This document shows, piece after piece, positions 45,819-56,284 of a stretch of DNA of 64,000 bases. The notes under the pieces were generated by a model that did no database searches, was not told the DNA's origin, and worked only from the letters and a program-made list of their open reading frames with translations. This DNA comes from Hydrangea macrophylla (lineage: Eukaryota; Streptophyta; Magnoliopsida; Cornales; Hydrangeaceae). A program made the position numbers and the translations under genes. Numbering within the stretch: position 1 is the first letter of the stretch; every line of letters starts with the position of its first letter. The stretch lies in the NCBI GenBank assembly GCA_033977485.1, contig CM066994.1, positions 42,247,155-42,311,154 on the forward strand, written 5' to 3'.

Positions 45819-46437
45819 TGATATGTCCAAAATAATCTAGCCATGAAGACAGTGCCACGTGACCAAGAGGTGTCGGTCATTCCGGTAAGGACGCTCTCCC
45901 TGGGGCCAAGAATTCCCGAGGTGTTTATTAAAACCGCCCGATTTGTACCAACAGGCCGGGCATGAAGGTCACGGCGTCCCGCGATCCCGACCTATCCTGC
46001 AGTTTCCTAAATCGACTACAAGTCTGCAAAAGGGAATATGACAGTTTCCTAAACCACTTAGGAAACTCTCCTAAAATTATGCAAATCTGTTGTGATTAGA
46101 TTAGGCTTCCTAATCCTATCAACTTACAATGTAAGGGTGGACTCTTGCACCTATAAAAGAGCCCACCTACCCTGTCAATAGGGATTCCGATCCTAAAACA
46201 ATTCTCTGGCTGGCAAGCATACAACAGAGAACTCACCACCATACGCATATACCCGGCCGGTATTACTGGTAGTGCCGCCCACCTTTGTTGGCTCACCAGG
46301 CCCGCCGGTGATTTGCTAGTGAGAGCGCACAGACGCAACCGTGGACGTAGGTGACCTCGTTAACGGGACCGAACCACATACAAATTGTTCTCGTCTCTCC
46401 CTCTCTAAACCTCTCTTACCAGTTTTAGGCATCATCA
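45819..46437 (+). repeat. 3' LTR of the Tat element
   Basis: 619 bp with no length difference from the 5' LTR and about 20 base differences by eye, many of them transitions. Followed by the target duplication GTAAC and then the remaining CACTA subterminal repeats. Confidence 0.95.
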
Positions 46438-46524
46438 GTAACGGATATACCCGTTGTAATGGGTATACCCGTTACAAATCAAAAATCCTGTCCGTTACAA
46501 TTTTGCCCATATGGTGTAGTGATC

Positions 46525-48785
46525 ATTTTTATTTCTTTTTTGAGTTTCTTGCCTACTAGCGTCGAATATTAAGACTTTCTTTGATGAGTTAACTAGTATA
46601 AAGTCCATTTTAGTCTAAGTTTTTAATTTGCAATAGGTCTAATCCATGTAGCATTTTGATGAAAGGTCCACAAAAAAAATAGGCCCAAACTACCCCTTAG
46701 TCTCACCAAATTATCTATATTGATTAAGGAAATACCATATAATCTCTCTATATACATATACACATATATATACAGAGAAACCTAGAATACACAACCCTGT
46801 TAAAAAAAATGAAGCATAAGCAGAAACAACGACAGCCGAACTTCTCATCATCATCGGAAGCAGTCTCATCGTCGTCGTCGGCGTCGCCATCATCGGCATC
46901 GGACCATTCGCAGCTCTCCGTTCAGGCAACCCCATCGTCATCATCGTCGGTGTCATCCCTCTCTGGCACAACGGTGGCGCAGCAGAGGTAGAAATCGGTG
47001 ATGCCGACATCGGTTACTGGATACACAACAGTACGGGTTACTTGATATTGTTGAACATATCCTCCCGATGTGAGATTTCAAACTCGTATATTGCATGGTC
47101 AATCATCGGAGTGTTGAATTTCACACTCACTTTATCAGATTTAATTTGTAATGTTGAACATGTCGTGAAGATTCAAATTTGCATTAATTGATATTATTGT
47201 GAAATTGTGGGTGTGCAATTTAACACTCATATTTTAAGATAAAAGTTTGTTATATTTGAACACGTCTTGAAGATTCATATTCGCATTAAGTGAGATTAGT
47301 GTAAAATTTGTCACTCGTTTTTTTGTTTATACTAATTACATTTGTTGTGTTGGTTGTATCAATCGCATGGATCCCATCTAAATCCCACGTTTAAAGGTGT
47401 TTGAAGATGGACACTGTTACATTTTACACAGTTAAATTTCACACTGTTGAAATTTAACACTAATGTTCTTGGTTCAAAAGGTTGTGGTCCGAAATAATAT
47501 ACTATGTTGTGGTTCAAAGGTTGTTGTTCAAAGGCAGTAGTGTGAAAATTAACACTCGTATTCTTGGTTCAAAGGCTATGTTGCAAAATTGTATACTATA
47601 TGAAGTAAAATTGTGATATCAATGAATTATTGCAGTCAAATGTAAAATGGATGTGCAAATGAATTTGTGATAAGACAATGTTAAATGTATTCCAAGTATT
47701 GTGGTATGAAATTGTACACTGTTAAATTTCACAGAATGACAAGCTCGATTTGTGATGAATTGAGAGATGGATGAACACAGATTTGTTAATATATTCAATT
47801 CTGAAACTGCAGCTGGCGCGAACACAACTAAGGCAAATGAAATAGTTGTATAATTCACATTGCAAATCACACAGTATGAAATAGTTGAGTGTGAAATTTC
47901 ATACTGTAAAACACAATACGAAATTTTACACTGTGCGGACTGTTATCTCATTTGAATGGATTATGGACGGTTATAGAATGGAGTGTATTAGGAGTGTTCA
48001 ATATAAATGAAACAGATTTGTAAAACAAAATCCTAAAATATTGAGATATTATTTCTGTATATATTATATGCAATATCAATGGGGATTGGGTAAGATTTGA
48101 AAACTGATTCCATATTTAAAAATGTATTAACTATATGTACATATATACATACAATTCTATATATAGAGATTAGGGGGTAGAAAAGTCATCCAATTATTCC
48201 ATAATGGGATAGTTTGGACTAATCCCTAAATACAATCACAATTATAGGACTTACTGTTATGAAGTTTCAATTGATGGACCTATTCCAAAATACATTGGTA
48301 GAATGGGACTTTTCACCAAATTTATTTTTTGCTTGATTAGCATATTTAATGAAAAAAATGACAGAAAACACTGGGAAAGGAAAGGAGGAAAGAAATCACT
48401 GGAAAAGCCCTATTTTATTTGTTTAATTGACAAGTAAAAGATAGTGAAAAAAGGGTAAAAAAAATAAAATAAAAGTTGAATTACAAAATCTACAGACAAA
48501 GCGTACTAGTGCCGAGGATCAAGTGTGGTTCATTGATTAAGTGATAGAAATGACAAAAAAAAATATGAAGGAAACTATTTTTCTTTATAAAAAGAAAGTA
48601 AAATTAAACTAAAAATATGAAATTTTACAAATCACATTTTTTCTATAGTTTAAAATTTTTACATTCGAACTACTCTATTTAAGCATGGTAAAAACACAAA
48701 AGAAATACTCGGAGAATAATTTTTCTTATTCTCTCTCTCTTTCTCTCTCTCTCTCTCATAAATTTGCAAATCAAATGGAGCCTAA
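46525..48785. other. No recognised gene; degenerate GTGTGAAATTTCACACT repeats
   Basis: Between 47040 and 47950 the sequence repeatedly uses short phrases such as AATTTCACACT, GTGTGAAATT and TTTAACACTC in both orientations, giving a loosely palindromic repeat field. A Ser-rich 60-codon frame (46809-46991) follows a TCATCATCATCGTCG-type trinucleotide run and shows no domain. Nothing else can be supported. Confidence 0.45.
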
Positions 48786-49220
48786 GGGTCCGTTTGATTA
48801 AACTGAAAATTAAGTATTGAAAGTTTTAAGCGATTGAATTTACAATACTGAAACAACAATGATAATGATACACACCAAACGACACACCAAACGACACACT
48901 ATGCTTTAACTGCATGTACCTTGTGCTGTTTGAATTTTTTACACTTTTCTGTGCATCACTTACACAGCATAGGGTACATGCATTTAAAGCTAGTGTGTCG
49001 TTTGGTGTATATCCCTATTATTTTTTATACTGAAAATAGTGTTTCAAGTACTGAAATAGAATGCATTCAGTGATTATTTTCAGTAGAAAATTTTTACTTA
49101 AAGTTTTCAGTGGGTTTTTCGCTGCTTTTGCAATTAAGTGGTACATATCAAACGTACTAAAAAAGAGCAAGTGCAAAAAAAATTTATTTTTAACACTTAA
49201 TTGAGTTATTAAACAGACAC
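48786..49220. mobile_element. Inverted-repeat MITE with a second fold-back nested inside
   Basis: The outer ends GGGTCCGTTTGATTAA and TTATTAAACAGACAC are imperfect inverted repeats of the GGG(T/C)CGTTTG type common in plant hAT MITEs, flanked by CTAAG on both sides. Inside, 48869-49011 is a second palindrome built on ACACCAAACGACACAC and GTGTGTCGTTTGGTGT, with GCATGTACC paired to GGTACATGC. The inner palindrome appears inserted into the outer element. Confidence 0.6.
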
Positions 49221-50327
49221 TAAGTTTTGTACTAGTCCATTCCAATTCTATTTAACACAAGCGCGGAAAATCACACACATACACTATCCCACACAAGGGC
49301 TTGAATGACATGTATGTGAGAATTGTCCCCTTTTTTTGGCACATTTTACTACGTTTTTGTTTTTGTTTTTTTTTTTTTGGCAAAATTTTTTTTGTACCCT
49401 CTCTTCTTGATCTTTCATAGACTAGTTTAGGGAATTGCTACACATCCACCAAATTTTTTTCCACACCTACATGGACGAAAGAAGATGCATCATGAAACCC
49501 ACTCAATGCACAATATGGGTGCAAAAAGTTGGGTCGGAGTTGGGTCGGAGTATTTAATAGCTCTCCTAGTTTATCACCTTGATGGAGAAGTAAAATGTAA
49601 ATTTTTTGGTCTCTCCAGTTATGGACAAAATTTGCATGGTAGAGTAAAAATTAAGGCTTTGTTCGGTTCATAAACTTATTAAGGGAAAGTGAAATAAAAT
49701 AATAAAAAATTTGTTTATTTGGTTAGTAAGATAAACGATGAGGAAACAAAAGGAAAAGAGAATAGGATTATAATAAAAAAATAAATTTTGAATATTGTGA
49801 GCCACATTCCTGTCTCTGAACTTGAGTTTATGTAATACTTTTTAAAAATATTACATTTTTGAAGTTATTTTTTTGGTTCTGTTTTTTTTTGGTTTTTTTT
49901 TTTTTTTTTTTATGATAAGAGTTGATTTCTTATTTTTATTTGTGAAACTTGGCTAAATATAAATAATTTAAATTGGACTAAATAATTTATTTATTTCAGC
50001 TGATGGTACATTGAGGTCCTCCGCATCTTTGCTTTCCTTAATTTGTTGTGTGTCCTTCAACTTCAATTCCATTTCTCTCCACCATAGGCAGTGGCATCCT
50101 CTGTCAACGGATTGTAAAAAATTATTTGAAGCATCCACTTCAAAACAAATCATTGCAAAATGGAGAGGCTTTACCAATTGCATGACTTGCTATATGGCTG
50201 AGACAATGTTCCAGCACAGTATCTCTCTCTTACCTATTGTTGTTGAACTTAAGATATTGCTGTCACCAGCTAATATATATAGGATAATTAAAATTAAGAT
50301 ATTGCTGTCACCAGCTAATATATATAG
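49221..50327. other. AT-rich stretch, no gene
   Basis: No coding features. A short tandem duplication with a 45-bp period (AAGATATTGCTGTCACCAGC at 50251 and 50296) ends next to the following MITE and may have arisen with its insertion. Confidence 0.5.
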
Positions 50328-50494
50328 GATCATTCTTGAGGCACATTAAGGTTATGTGTCTATCTCTCTCCTCTGTGGACCCATAGATATTGTAGACCCC
50401 ACAGTGTCAGTGAACCCCACCAGGAGAGAAATAGACACATTGTGATTTATGTATCATATTTTTGTGAGATTCTTATGTGCCCCTAGAGTTATCC
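50328..50494. mobile_element. Fold-back MITE related to 33934-34098
   Basis: The ends GGATCATTCTTGAGGCACA and TGTGCCCCTAGAGTTATCC pair imperfectly. The inner arms share TGTGTCTATCTCTCTCC and GGAGAGAAATAGACACA around a CCCACAGTGTCAGTG centre. The left arm is shorter than the right, from a deletion. Confidence 0.65.
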
Positions 50495-50550
50495 ATATAT
50501 ATTTCCAAATGAACTTCCTTTGCTTTATTAGCTATTGCCTATTGCTACTG

Positions 50551-51240
50551 CTAGCTCCTGCCTTCTGAGTTGTTTCAATTGGTTGGTTCGAGATGGTGGT
50601 TGGAAATAAGCTGTCTTCAACCGAGGTTCGCACATGGATATCATTCAGATTTGCTCAGATTGAAATTTAATTATCTAAAAATAAAGGGTGGAGTTAATTA
50701 TATCACTTTTTTTCTGCTAAATACACCACTCTGCAGTATTATAAGATAACAAAATAATAAAATTGTGAGTGAAGGTAGTGTATTTAGCTCCATTCAAAAT
50801 AAATCATACTATAACGGCCTATTTGGGGCAGTTTGTGTTTTTGCGATTGCGATAACTTTTGTAGAATAAATTGTGGTTAAAATTGAATTTGAGCGTTGTG
50901 ATGTTTAAATAATGTATTATAAAAGTGGATATGATGACAGAATATATCATATAAGTGTTTGGTTAGAGCATCTATGATGGCAAAAGAAAATAGTTTTGCT
51001 CACCCAAAAAATGGTTCACACCAATGCTCACCCAAGTATCTCATTGATGAATGCAGTGGGACTCAGGATTAAATTAATAGTGTTTAATCATAGGTCCCAC
51101 TGTATTGACCAATGAGATGCTTGAGTGAGTATTGGTGAATTATTTTTTGGGTGAGTAAAAATGCACTCATGGCAAAAATATACAACAAACTTAGTGAACA
51201 TAGCACACTTGGTCGGTCACACATGATATGCGAGTAAATG
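50551..51240. repeat. Dispersed repeat, copy 2
   Basis: Counterpart of 3547-4200. It lacks the roughly 150-bp insertion of copy 1 and contains a 183-bp MITE at 50986-51168. After the MITE the match resumes (ATACAACAAACTTAGTGAAC). Comparing the copies gives the unoccupied state of each insertion site. Confidence 0.8.
50986..51168. mobile_element. MULE-type MITE with proven empty site
   Basis: 183 bp, flanked by the perfect 9-bp duplication ATGGCAAAA (50977-50985 and 51169-51177). The paralogous repeat at about 4118-4140 has a single ATGGCAAAA and no insert. Arms pair through CTCACCCAAAAAAT and ATTTTTTGGGTGAG. Same family as 9839-10027. No coding capacity. Confidence 0.92.
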
Positions 51241-51249
51241 TTGGTTACA

Positions 51250-52108
51250 TGGGTGTACCACGTCACTAATTGTAACCTTTGTAACACAGAGATAATTATA
51301 AGGCTAAAAAAAATACTTTAGTTCACTGTACTTATAATGAAGTTTCACTTTGGGCCCTATACTTTCGATTACAACACTTTGGATCCCCAATTTACATACT
51401 TGTTTCAATCAAAGACAGCCATCAACGGTGTTAAAATTTATATTAGAATAGACAACATGGAGTTTCGTTGTGGGCTCTGTACTTATAGCAAAATTTCACT
51501 TTGAGTCTTATACTTATAGTGAAATTTCGCTTTTGGCCCTCTATGTAGTCCATTATGTTATACCTTTTTAACGACGTTAACAATTATTCTTGATTAAAAC
51601 AAGACTGAAAATTGCAGGCCCATAGTGTTACAATCGGAAGTGTAGGACCCAATGAGGAGCTTGGGTATATTGACGATATTAGTTAAAAATAATAGGAGTA
51701 ATAATAATAATAACTGAAATGTCATTTTTTTTATAACTTCAATTAATTTCAAGAAAATTTTATTAGCTTAGGTTTCAACTCAAAGTAAATTACACAAATT
51801 TATCGATTTTATAGGCAATTTTTTTTTTTGTTACTTGAAATGCCAAATTTAACTTTCATATAAAATCAGACAAATTTATGTAATTTACTTTGACGCTCCG
51901 TTCGTTTCGACATAAAATATTTTATGAAAAATATTTTTGCATTTTTTGGTGTATGGTTGCCCTAATAATGAAGTAAAATATTTTATACAAAAAAATGTGG
52001 TACACCCTTTCAGTGAAAAATAATTTATGGCCTAAAACCTCTATGTTAGGCGGTTATGGTAAGATATTTTGGACTGTGAGAGACCACATTTGTGATAAAA
52101 AGCTCTAT
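51250..52108. other. Degenerate repeats, no gene
   Basis: Phrases of the ACTTTGGGCCCTATACTT type recur in several variants (51340-51560), as in many plant genomes' old dispersed repeats. No boundaries or coding sequence found. Confidence 0.4.
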
Positions 52109-53040
52109 GTTGGTCTGTGATTTGTTTTTGCCGATGTCATATAGGCTTGAAATATATATATATATATTTATATATAGAGCGTGCAAGAAATATTGTGGGC
52201 CATATGGGCACCCACATATCATTGGACCGGGTCCAATGGGCTTTGGCTCTTGGAGCCCTAGGGCTTGGTGAATATGTGTGTGTATTATGTATATATATAT
52301 ATATATGATATAAACACGTACATATGCTAAGATCCTAAGCAATTTGGCAGCCTCTCTCCCATCTCTCTCACGTTTTCTCTCTCTAGGCCATCACCATGGA
52401 GTTATGGGATTTAGCGCGTGACATTGACGGAGACCGCTCTAGTAGCGTCCTCTACGATTTATGCAGAGTACAAGGGAGTACACAGAAGCACAATAGGAGT
52501 AGCCGTTCGTGGGTTTCATCGTCGGGCTTGTAACAACACCGATCAATGATCTGATGCGTTATTCCGCTAGGTAAGACACCTAAACCCGACTCGTATGCAT
52601 GTGTGCGTATATTTTTCTACATTGGTATCAGAGCCATTAGGTTGTTGATTCGTCCGTCTTATGCCCAAAAACGAATCTGCCATTAAAGCTCGCGAAGCTT
52701 TTATCAAAAACTTGATAAAACGAATTTTCAAGTGGGTCTAGCACAAAACTCCAATAGAAGTCCCAATTTTATATAGTTGTGTCCTATATGACCCCTAAAG
52801 TCACTCCATAAAATTTCATGGGCTGATTATCTCTGGTGGTGGAGATGTAGCCTTGCAAAGTCACTGCCGTGCGCAGCCACATAGGTTTTGGGTGTTTTCG
52901 GGTTGGCCCAGTCCCCCTTGATGTGTGGGGGCCACGCCCCATGTGTTGGCTATGAGCGAACAAGGTAAGTGGGATCACTGGATTCCACAAACCAAGTCAT
53001 ATCTTATGGTAGCAGTCATGAATGGTGGGGCGTGATCCGT
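52109..53040 (+). mobile_element. Copia-type LTR with primer-binding site, truncated
   Basis: An LTR-like stretch ends TTTTCTACA at 52621, followed directly by TTGGTATCAGAGCCATTAGG (52622-52641), the initiator-Met-tRNA primer-binding site used by Ty1/copia elements. A pyrimidine-rich leader and CCATCACCATGG (52389-52400) lie in the LTR. The LTR's left end is uncertain (TG at about 52109 chosen). After the primer site only a few hundred bases of leader-like sequence remain; no gag or pol was found, so the element is truncated. Confidence 0.55.
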
Positions 53041-53479
53041 ATTAGGCCTCATAAGGAGTTGTGACTTGCTGTTATATATGGACTTTACCAATTTTTTTGT
53101 TTTTTTTAGACGCCCCTTAACTAGTTGGAATTAAATAAACAACCATCTTGTGCATTAAAACAATTGTTTTAAATTAATTTTAAAATACAAAAAAAATAAT
53201 GTTTTTGTACATTATTATTTTTGTAGTGTTTTGAACACTGTTTGGGGACAGAGAAATTTTTTAGGTAAATTATCTCTTATTTTTTTTTTTTTTTATGTTT
53301 TAAAGCACATAAGGCATGCTTTGTGCACATTTTACATGCTTAAATTATATTTTTTATTAGGTTTAAGAAGTAATTGTGGGTAAGCTTCATCCCCGGGCTG
53401 GGCTAGAAGACAAGTAAAAACAAACCATTAAAAAAATTACCATGGGCTACTGTCCAAGTGAGCCCAGGGGGTCTGCCAT

Positions 53480-53527
53480 TGCCAAGCGCCTAGGGGCGGG
53501 CATCTAGGTCAATTTTTAGAACACTGA
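53480..53527. mobile_element. hAT terminus fragment, same family as 7712-8244
   Basis: AAGCGCCTAGGGGCGGGC leads into CAATTTTTAGAACACTG, matching the right end of the intact hAT element. The left end is missing or too diverged to see. Confidence 0.6.
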
Positions 53528-53540
53528 ATTTTGGAAAATT

Positions 53541-54140
53541 TTAATTTTTGTTAAGAGATGGAACAAGGAAGATGAATAGAGCAAAATAATTAACAAAAAA
53601 GCATTTTTGTAATGAAATATCTCTAAATATATTAATAAGGGTAATATAGCCATTCTGAAAGAAATTAACACAAATTTGACTTTTTTGTTTGGTCAAAATA
53701 TGATGGAGGTTTGCGTAAGTATTCCTTGTTTTGTTAGGATAAGCAAAGGTATTTTTGGTTGATGTTGATTCTTCAAAATTACGTGCAAGATTTCCAACCC
53801 TGCAAAAAAGTAAAATTAAAGATACTGAAGATGAAGATTCTGAAGATGAAGTTGAAGATATTGTACGTGCAAGATTTCCGACCCTTGCGGTAGGAAGACC
53901 AAGGAAATATTTAATTTTACATTTTTGTTTGTTTAGAAAGTTGACGGAAATATTTCCGACCCTTAGGATGCAAGATTTCCGACCCTGCAAAAATGTAAAA
54001 TTAAAAATGTATACTGAATATACTCCCTCAGGATGAGGCCACAAGTTAAAAGGCAGATAAGAAACAACACTTCTCCCTGTGTTTTGCTGATAAGGAAAAC
54101 AGTGACCAAAATCAAAGAGTTTGTTTTCTTTTCGAGCCAT
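53541..54140 (-). CDS. Unrecognised 199-codon open frame (doubtful)
   Basis: The frame begins MARKENKLFDFGHCFPYQQN and runs 199 codons in AT-rich DNA without an identifiable domain. It contains two copies of RVGNLAR around a Ser-rich patch. These arise from a DNA-level repeat, CGTGCAAGATTTCC(A/G)ACCC on the plus strand (about 53783, 53866 and, partly, 53968). The C-terminal part is Phe/Asn/Lys-rich, as expected of chance translation of AT-rich sequence. There is no leader, promoter or neighbouring gene that would support expression. It may include a captured exon at its N-terminal end, but I do not recognise one. Confidence 0.18.
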   Translation of the reverse strand: MARKENKLFDFGHCFPYQQNTGRSVVSYLPFNLWPHPEGVYSVYIFNFTFLQGRKSCILRVGNISVNFLNKQKCKIKYFLGLPTARVGNLARTISSTSSSESSSSVSLILLFCRVGNLARNFEESTSTKNTFAYPNKTRNTYANLHHILTKQKSQICVNFFQNGYITLINIFRDISLQKCFFVNYFALFIFLVPSLNKN

Positions 54141-54825
54141 CTCTTTTGTTTAGGTCATATTAGAGACTGGAAATTTTTAATTTCTTAGATCTTTTTAACA
54201 TAGAAGAAAATAAAAGGAAAAACACAAAGGAAATATTTTCTTTCTTGTTTTCCTTTCCTTTCATTTTTCCTCCTCTAGAGCTGCCAACCAAACAGAGTCT
54301 TAAAGATCTACTGCTGAGGGAAGAAGGAAAGAAGGGATGTATGTTCTACCCAAAAACTTGGTGAGTTGGATTTCAGAAAAAACCATTCCATTTCTACTGC
54401 TGCGGGAGGAAGGGATGTTCTGTTTTGGGGAGATTTCTATTTATTCTAGACTTATGCCACCACAAAATCAATGACTAGATTCAAACAAAAAAAAAAAAAA
54501 GAAACATTAAGACTCCATGTGCAGGCTTGCTATCTGTCCTCCACAAAAAGGCATGTGATGATTTCTTAACTTACTTTTAAAACTTCTTTGTTTATTAATA
54601 TTTATTGTGAGTGATTGTAGTTCAGTGATGGTATTTTAATGTTTTAGGTAGTTCACTTAAAACATGTAATCAGAATTGTGGATATCATTTTTTTTTTCCA
54701 TGTTTGACTGGAAATGCATACTTGCCATGTCTGCTATGAATGAAAAAGAAGAGTTAAAATAAAAATAAAAAACATTTGTTTGTTGGAGTGGAAGTGTGGA
54801 GGGAATGGAAGGAAAGAGAGCTATC

Positions 54826-55385
54826 TATTGGGGATTCCCATTTTTCCATCTCACATCGGATGTGGAAGGGGCTGGTGATCAGTTTACAAGTGTGAGGGAA
54901 AGCCTCACCTCACAAGCTAGCTTTTGGGGTTGAGAAGGCCCAAGACCACCCAACATTGGTATCAGAGCTCAGGGTACAGCATCTCGGCCCAACAGTCACA
55001 AGGGAGAGGCTAGTCGAGGGTTTGCCGATCAAAGGCCCGATGTGTGAGGGGGAGATTGTTAGGGTTTCCCACATCGGATGTGGACGGGACTGGTGATCAG
55101 TTTATAAGTGTAAGCCTCACCTCACAAGCTAGCTTTTGAGATTGAGAAGGCCCAAGACCACCCAACATTGGTATCAGAGCTCAGGTTACAACATCTCGGC
55201 CCAACAGTCACAAGGGAGAGACTGGTCAAGGGTTTGCCGATCAAAGGCCCGATGTGTGAGGGAGAGATTGTTAGGGTTTCCCACATCGGATGTGGACGAG
55301 ACTGGTAATCAGTTTATAAGTGTGAGGGAAAGCCTCACCTCACAAGCTAGCTTTTGGGATTGAGAAGGCCCAAGATCACTCAACA
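54826..55385 (+). mobile_element. TRIM retrotransposon with three LTRs and two internal regions
   Basis: 560 bp flanked by the 5-bp duplication CTATC (54821-54825 and 55386-55390). LTR1 is 54826-54955, LTR2 55057-55167 and LTR3 55269-55385. Two internal regions of exactly 101 bp (54956-55056 and 55168-55268) each begin TTGGTATCAGAGCTCAGG (Met-tRNA primer site) and end with the purine-rich GTGTGAGGG(G/A)GAGAT. LTRs start TGTTAGGGTTTCCCACATCG and end CAACA; LTR1 is more diverged at its start. No protein is encoded, as in all terminal-repeat retrotransposons in miniature. The tandem form probably arose by unequal LTR-LTR recombination. Confidence 0.92.
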
Positions 55386-55390
55386 CTATC

Positions 55391-56150
55391 CCTTTCGGGT
55401 GTCTAAATTAAACTGGAGAAATTTGGGAAGGGACACGAGACTTCCCTCCCCTTCAAATTTTGCCCTTCCCCAAAAATAAGATATACTATCCTTCGGTTAA
55501 GTACTTAAGCATGGAGGAAAATAGAAAGGAAAACAAAAATCCGCAAACCAAACATAGCCTTGGAAAACAGCCCATCAATGTATATCAAAACTTTCACTAG
55601 TAAAACATACATCTTCATTATTTTTTCCATTCTTTCCTTGCTTAACAAAAAAAAAATATGAGAAAACACCTAATCTTTTTTATGCGAGTAATGGGACACT
55701 TACTATAATGGACAAATAAAAGCTTTTCTTTATTTACAAAATAAAAACTCGGAATTAAAGTTTATTTCAAAATTGTCATTGACACATCAGTGGATAAACA
55801 ATTTAGGTTTCTAATTCTGGTGCATGCGAGTTTGTTCTTGCATTTTTAGTGCATAATGTTGTATTTGGGTGATTCTATGATTCAACCAGTCGCATCATGT
55901 GACCAACTCGATAATAACTTTTGCCATTTGGGGAACAACATTTTGTTATCTTGCATACTAAAATTTGTTACCTGATCAAAACCGGCATAACAAAATTTTG
56001 TACCTAGGATAACAATAAATTGTTCCCAAAATACAAAAGGTATTTACGAAAAAATAAGATTTGGTCATATGTCGTATCATATATAGAATTCTCCATTGTA
56101 TTGAGCTAATTTGGAAAAAGGGGATCGTTCTATAGAACATCCCTTTTTCT
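55391..56150. other. AT-rich stretch, no gene
   Basis: No family-like open frame and no element ends. The T-rich tail near 56140-56200 borders the primer-site side of the long LTR that follows. Confidence 0.5.
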
Positions 56151-56263
56151 TTTTTCTTTTTTATTTTATTTTTATTTTTATTTTTTATTTTTATTAAGGA
56201 TAGTTGTAGTTGTGGACACCGCTTTCTCTCTAGGGTCTCCTCCACATTTTGATTTTTGTTTTC

Positions 56264-56284
56264 AAAAAGAGTCGCCACTAAATT
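56264..56284 (-). other. Primer-binding-site-like sequence beside the long LTR
   Basis: On the minus strand AATTTAGTGGCGACTCTTTT follows the LTR end ...CTCCTTCA. Sequences of the GGTGGCGACTC type are the primer-binding sites of Ogre/Tat elements. Only about 100 bp of leader remain before unrelated T-rich DNA, so the internal region is deleted. Confidence 0.5.

Larger units (their letters stand above)
36787..46437 (+). mobile_element. Tat-lineage Ty3/gypsy LTR retrotransposon, full-length but defective
   Basis: A complete 9,651-bp element: identical-length LTRs, a 5-bp target duplication GTAAC (36782-36786 and 46438-46442), primer-binding site, gag, protease-RT-RNase H-integrase, an antisense gene, polypurine tract and 3' LTR. 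A second RNase H domain after the RT-linked one, and an extra gene between pol and the 3' LTR, identify the Tat (Ogre/Retand-like) lineage. It sits inside the subterminal repeats of a CACTA element. Stops and frameshifts in gag and pol, plus altered integrase catalytic residues, make it non-autonomous. By eye the LTRs differ at about 20 of 619 positions (near 3%), so insertion is not very recent. Confidence 0.95.
32727..46521. mobile_element. Non-autonomous CACTA transposon hosting a nested retrotransposon
   Basis: Termini are perfect: CACTACACCATATGG at 32727 and CCATATGGTGTAGTG ending at 46521, flanked by the 3-bp duplication ATC (32724-32726 and 46522-46524) that CACTA (En/Spm) transposases make. 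Subterminal palindromic units TAACGGATATACCCGTTAC occur at 32750-32850, 36692-36785 and 46438-46495. Without the nested retrotransposon (36787-46437 plus one 5-bp duplication) the element is about 4.1 kb. No TNPD-type transposase is encoded. The pre-insertion interior (34100-36650) has gene-like texture on the minus strand, with a pyrimidine-rich leader and exon-like pieces, suggesting captured host DNA. Confidence 0.9.

Noticed and set aside
36787..46437. Endogenous plant pararetrovirus
   Set aside because: LTRs, target duplication, integrase and the Tat-type second RNase H are present. No movement protein or coat-type viral domain is seen.
46809..46991. Ser-rich small protein
   Set aside because: It is produced by TCATCATCATCG-type trinucleotide repeats, and neither strand gives a recognisable product.
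52622..52641. tRNA gene suggested by TGGTATCAGAGCC
   Set aside because: It is the primer-binding site complementary to the initiator tRNA 3' end. No cloverleaf can be drawn around it. The same applies to 54956 and 55168.
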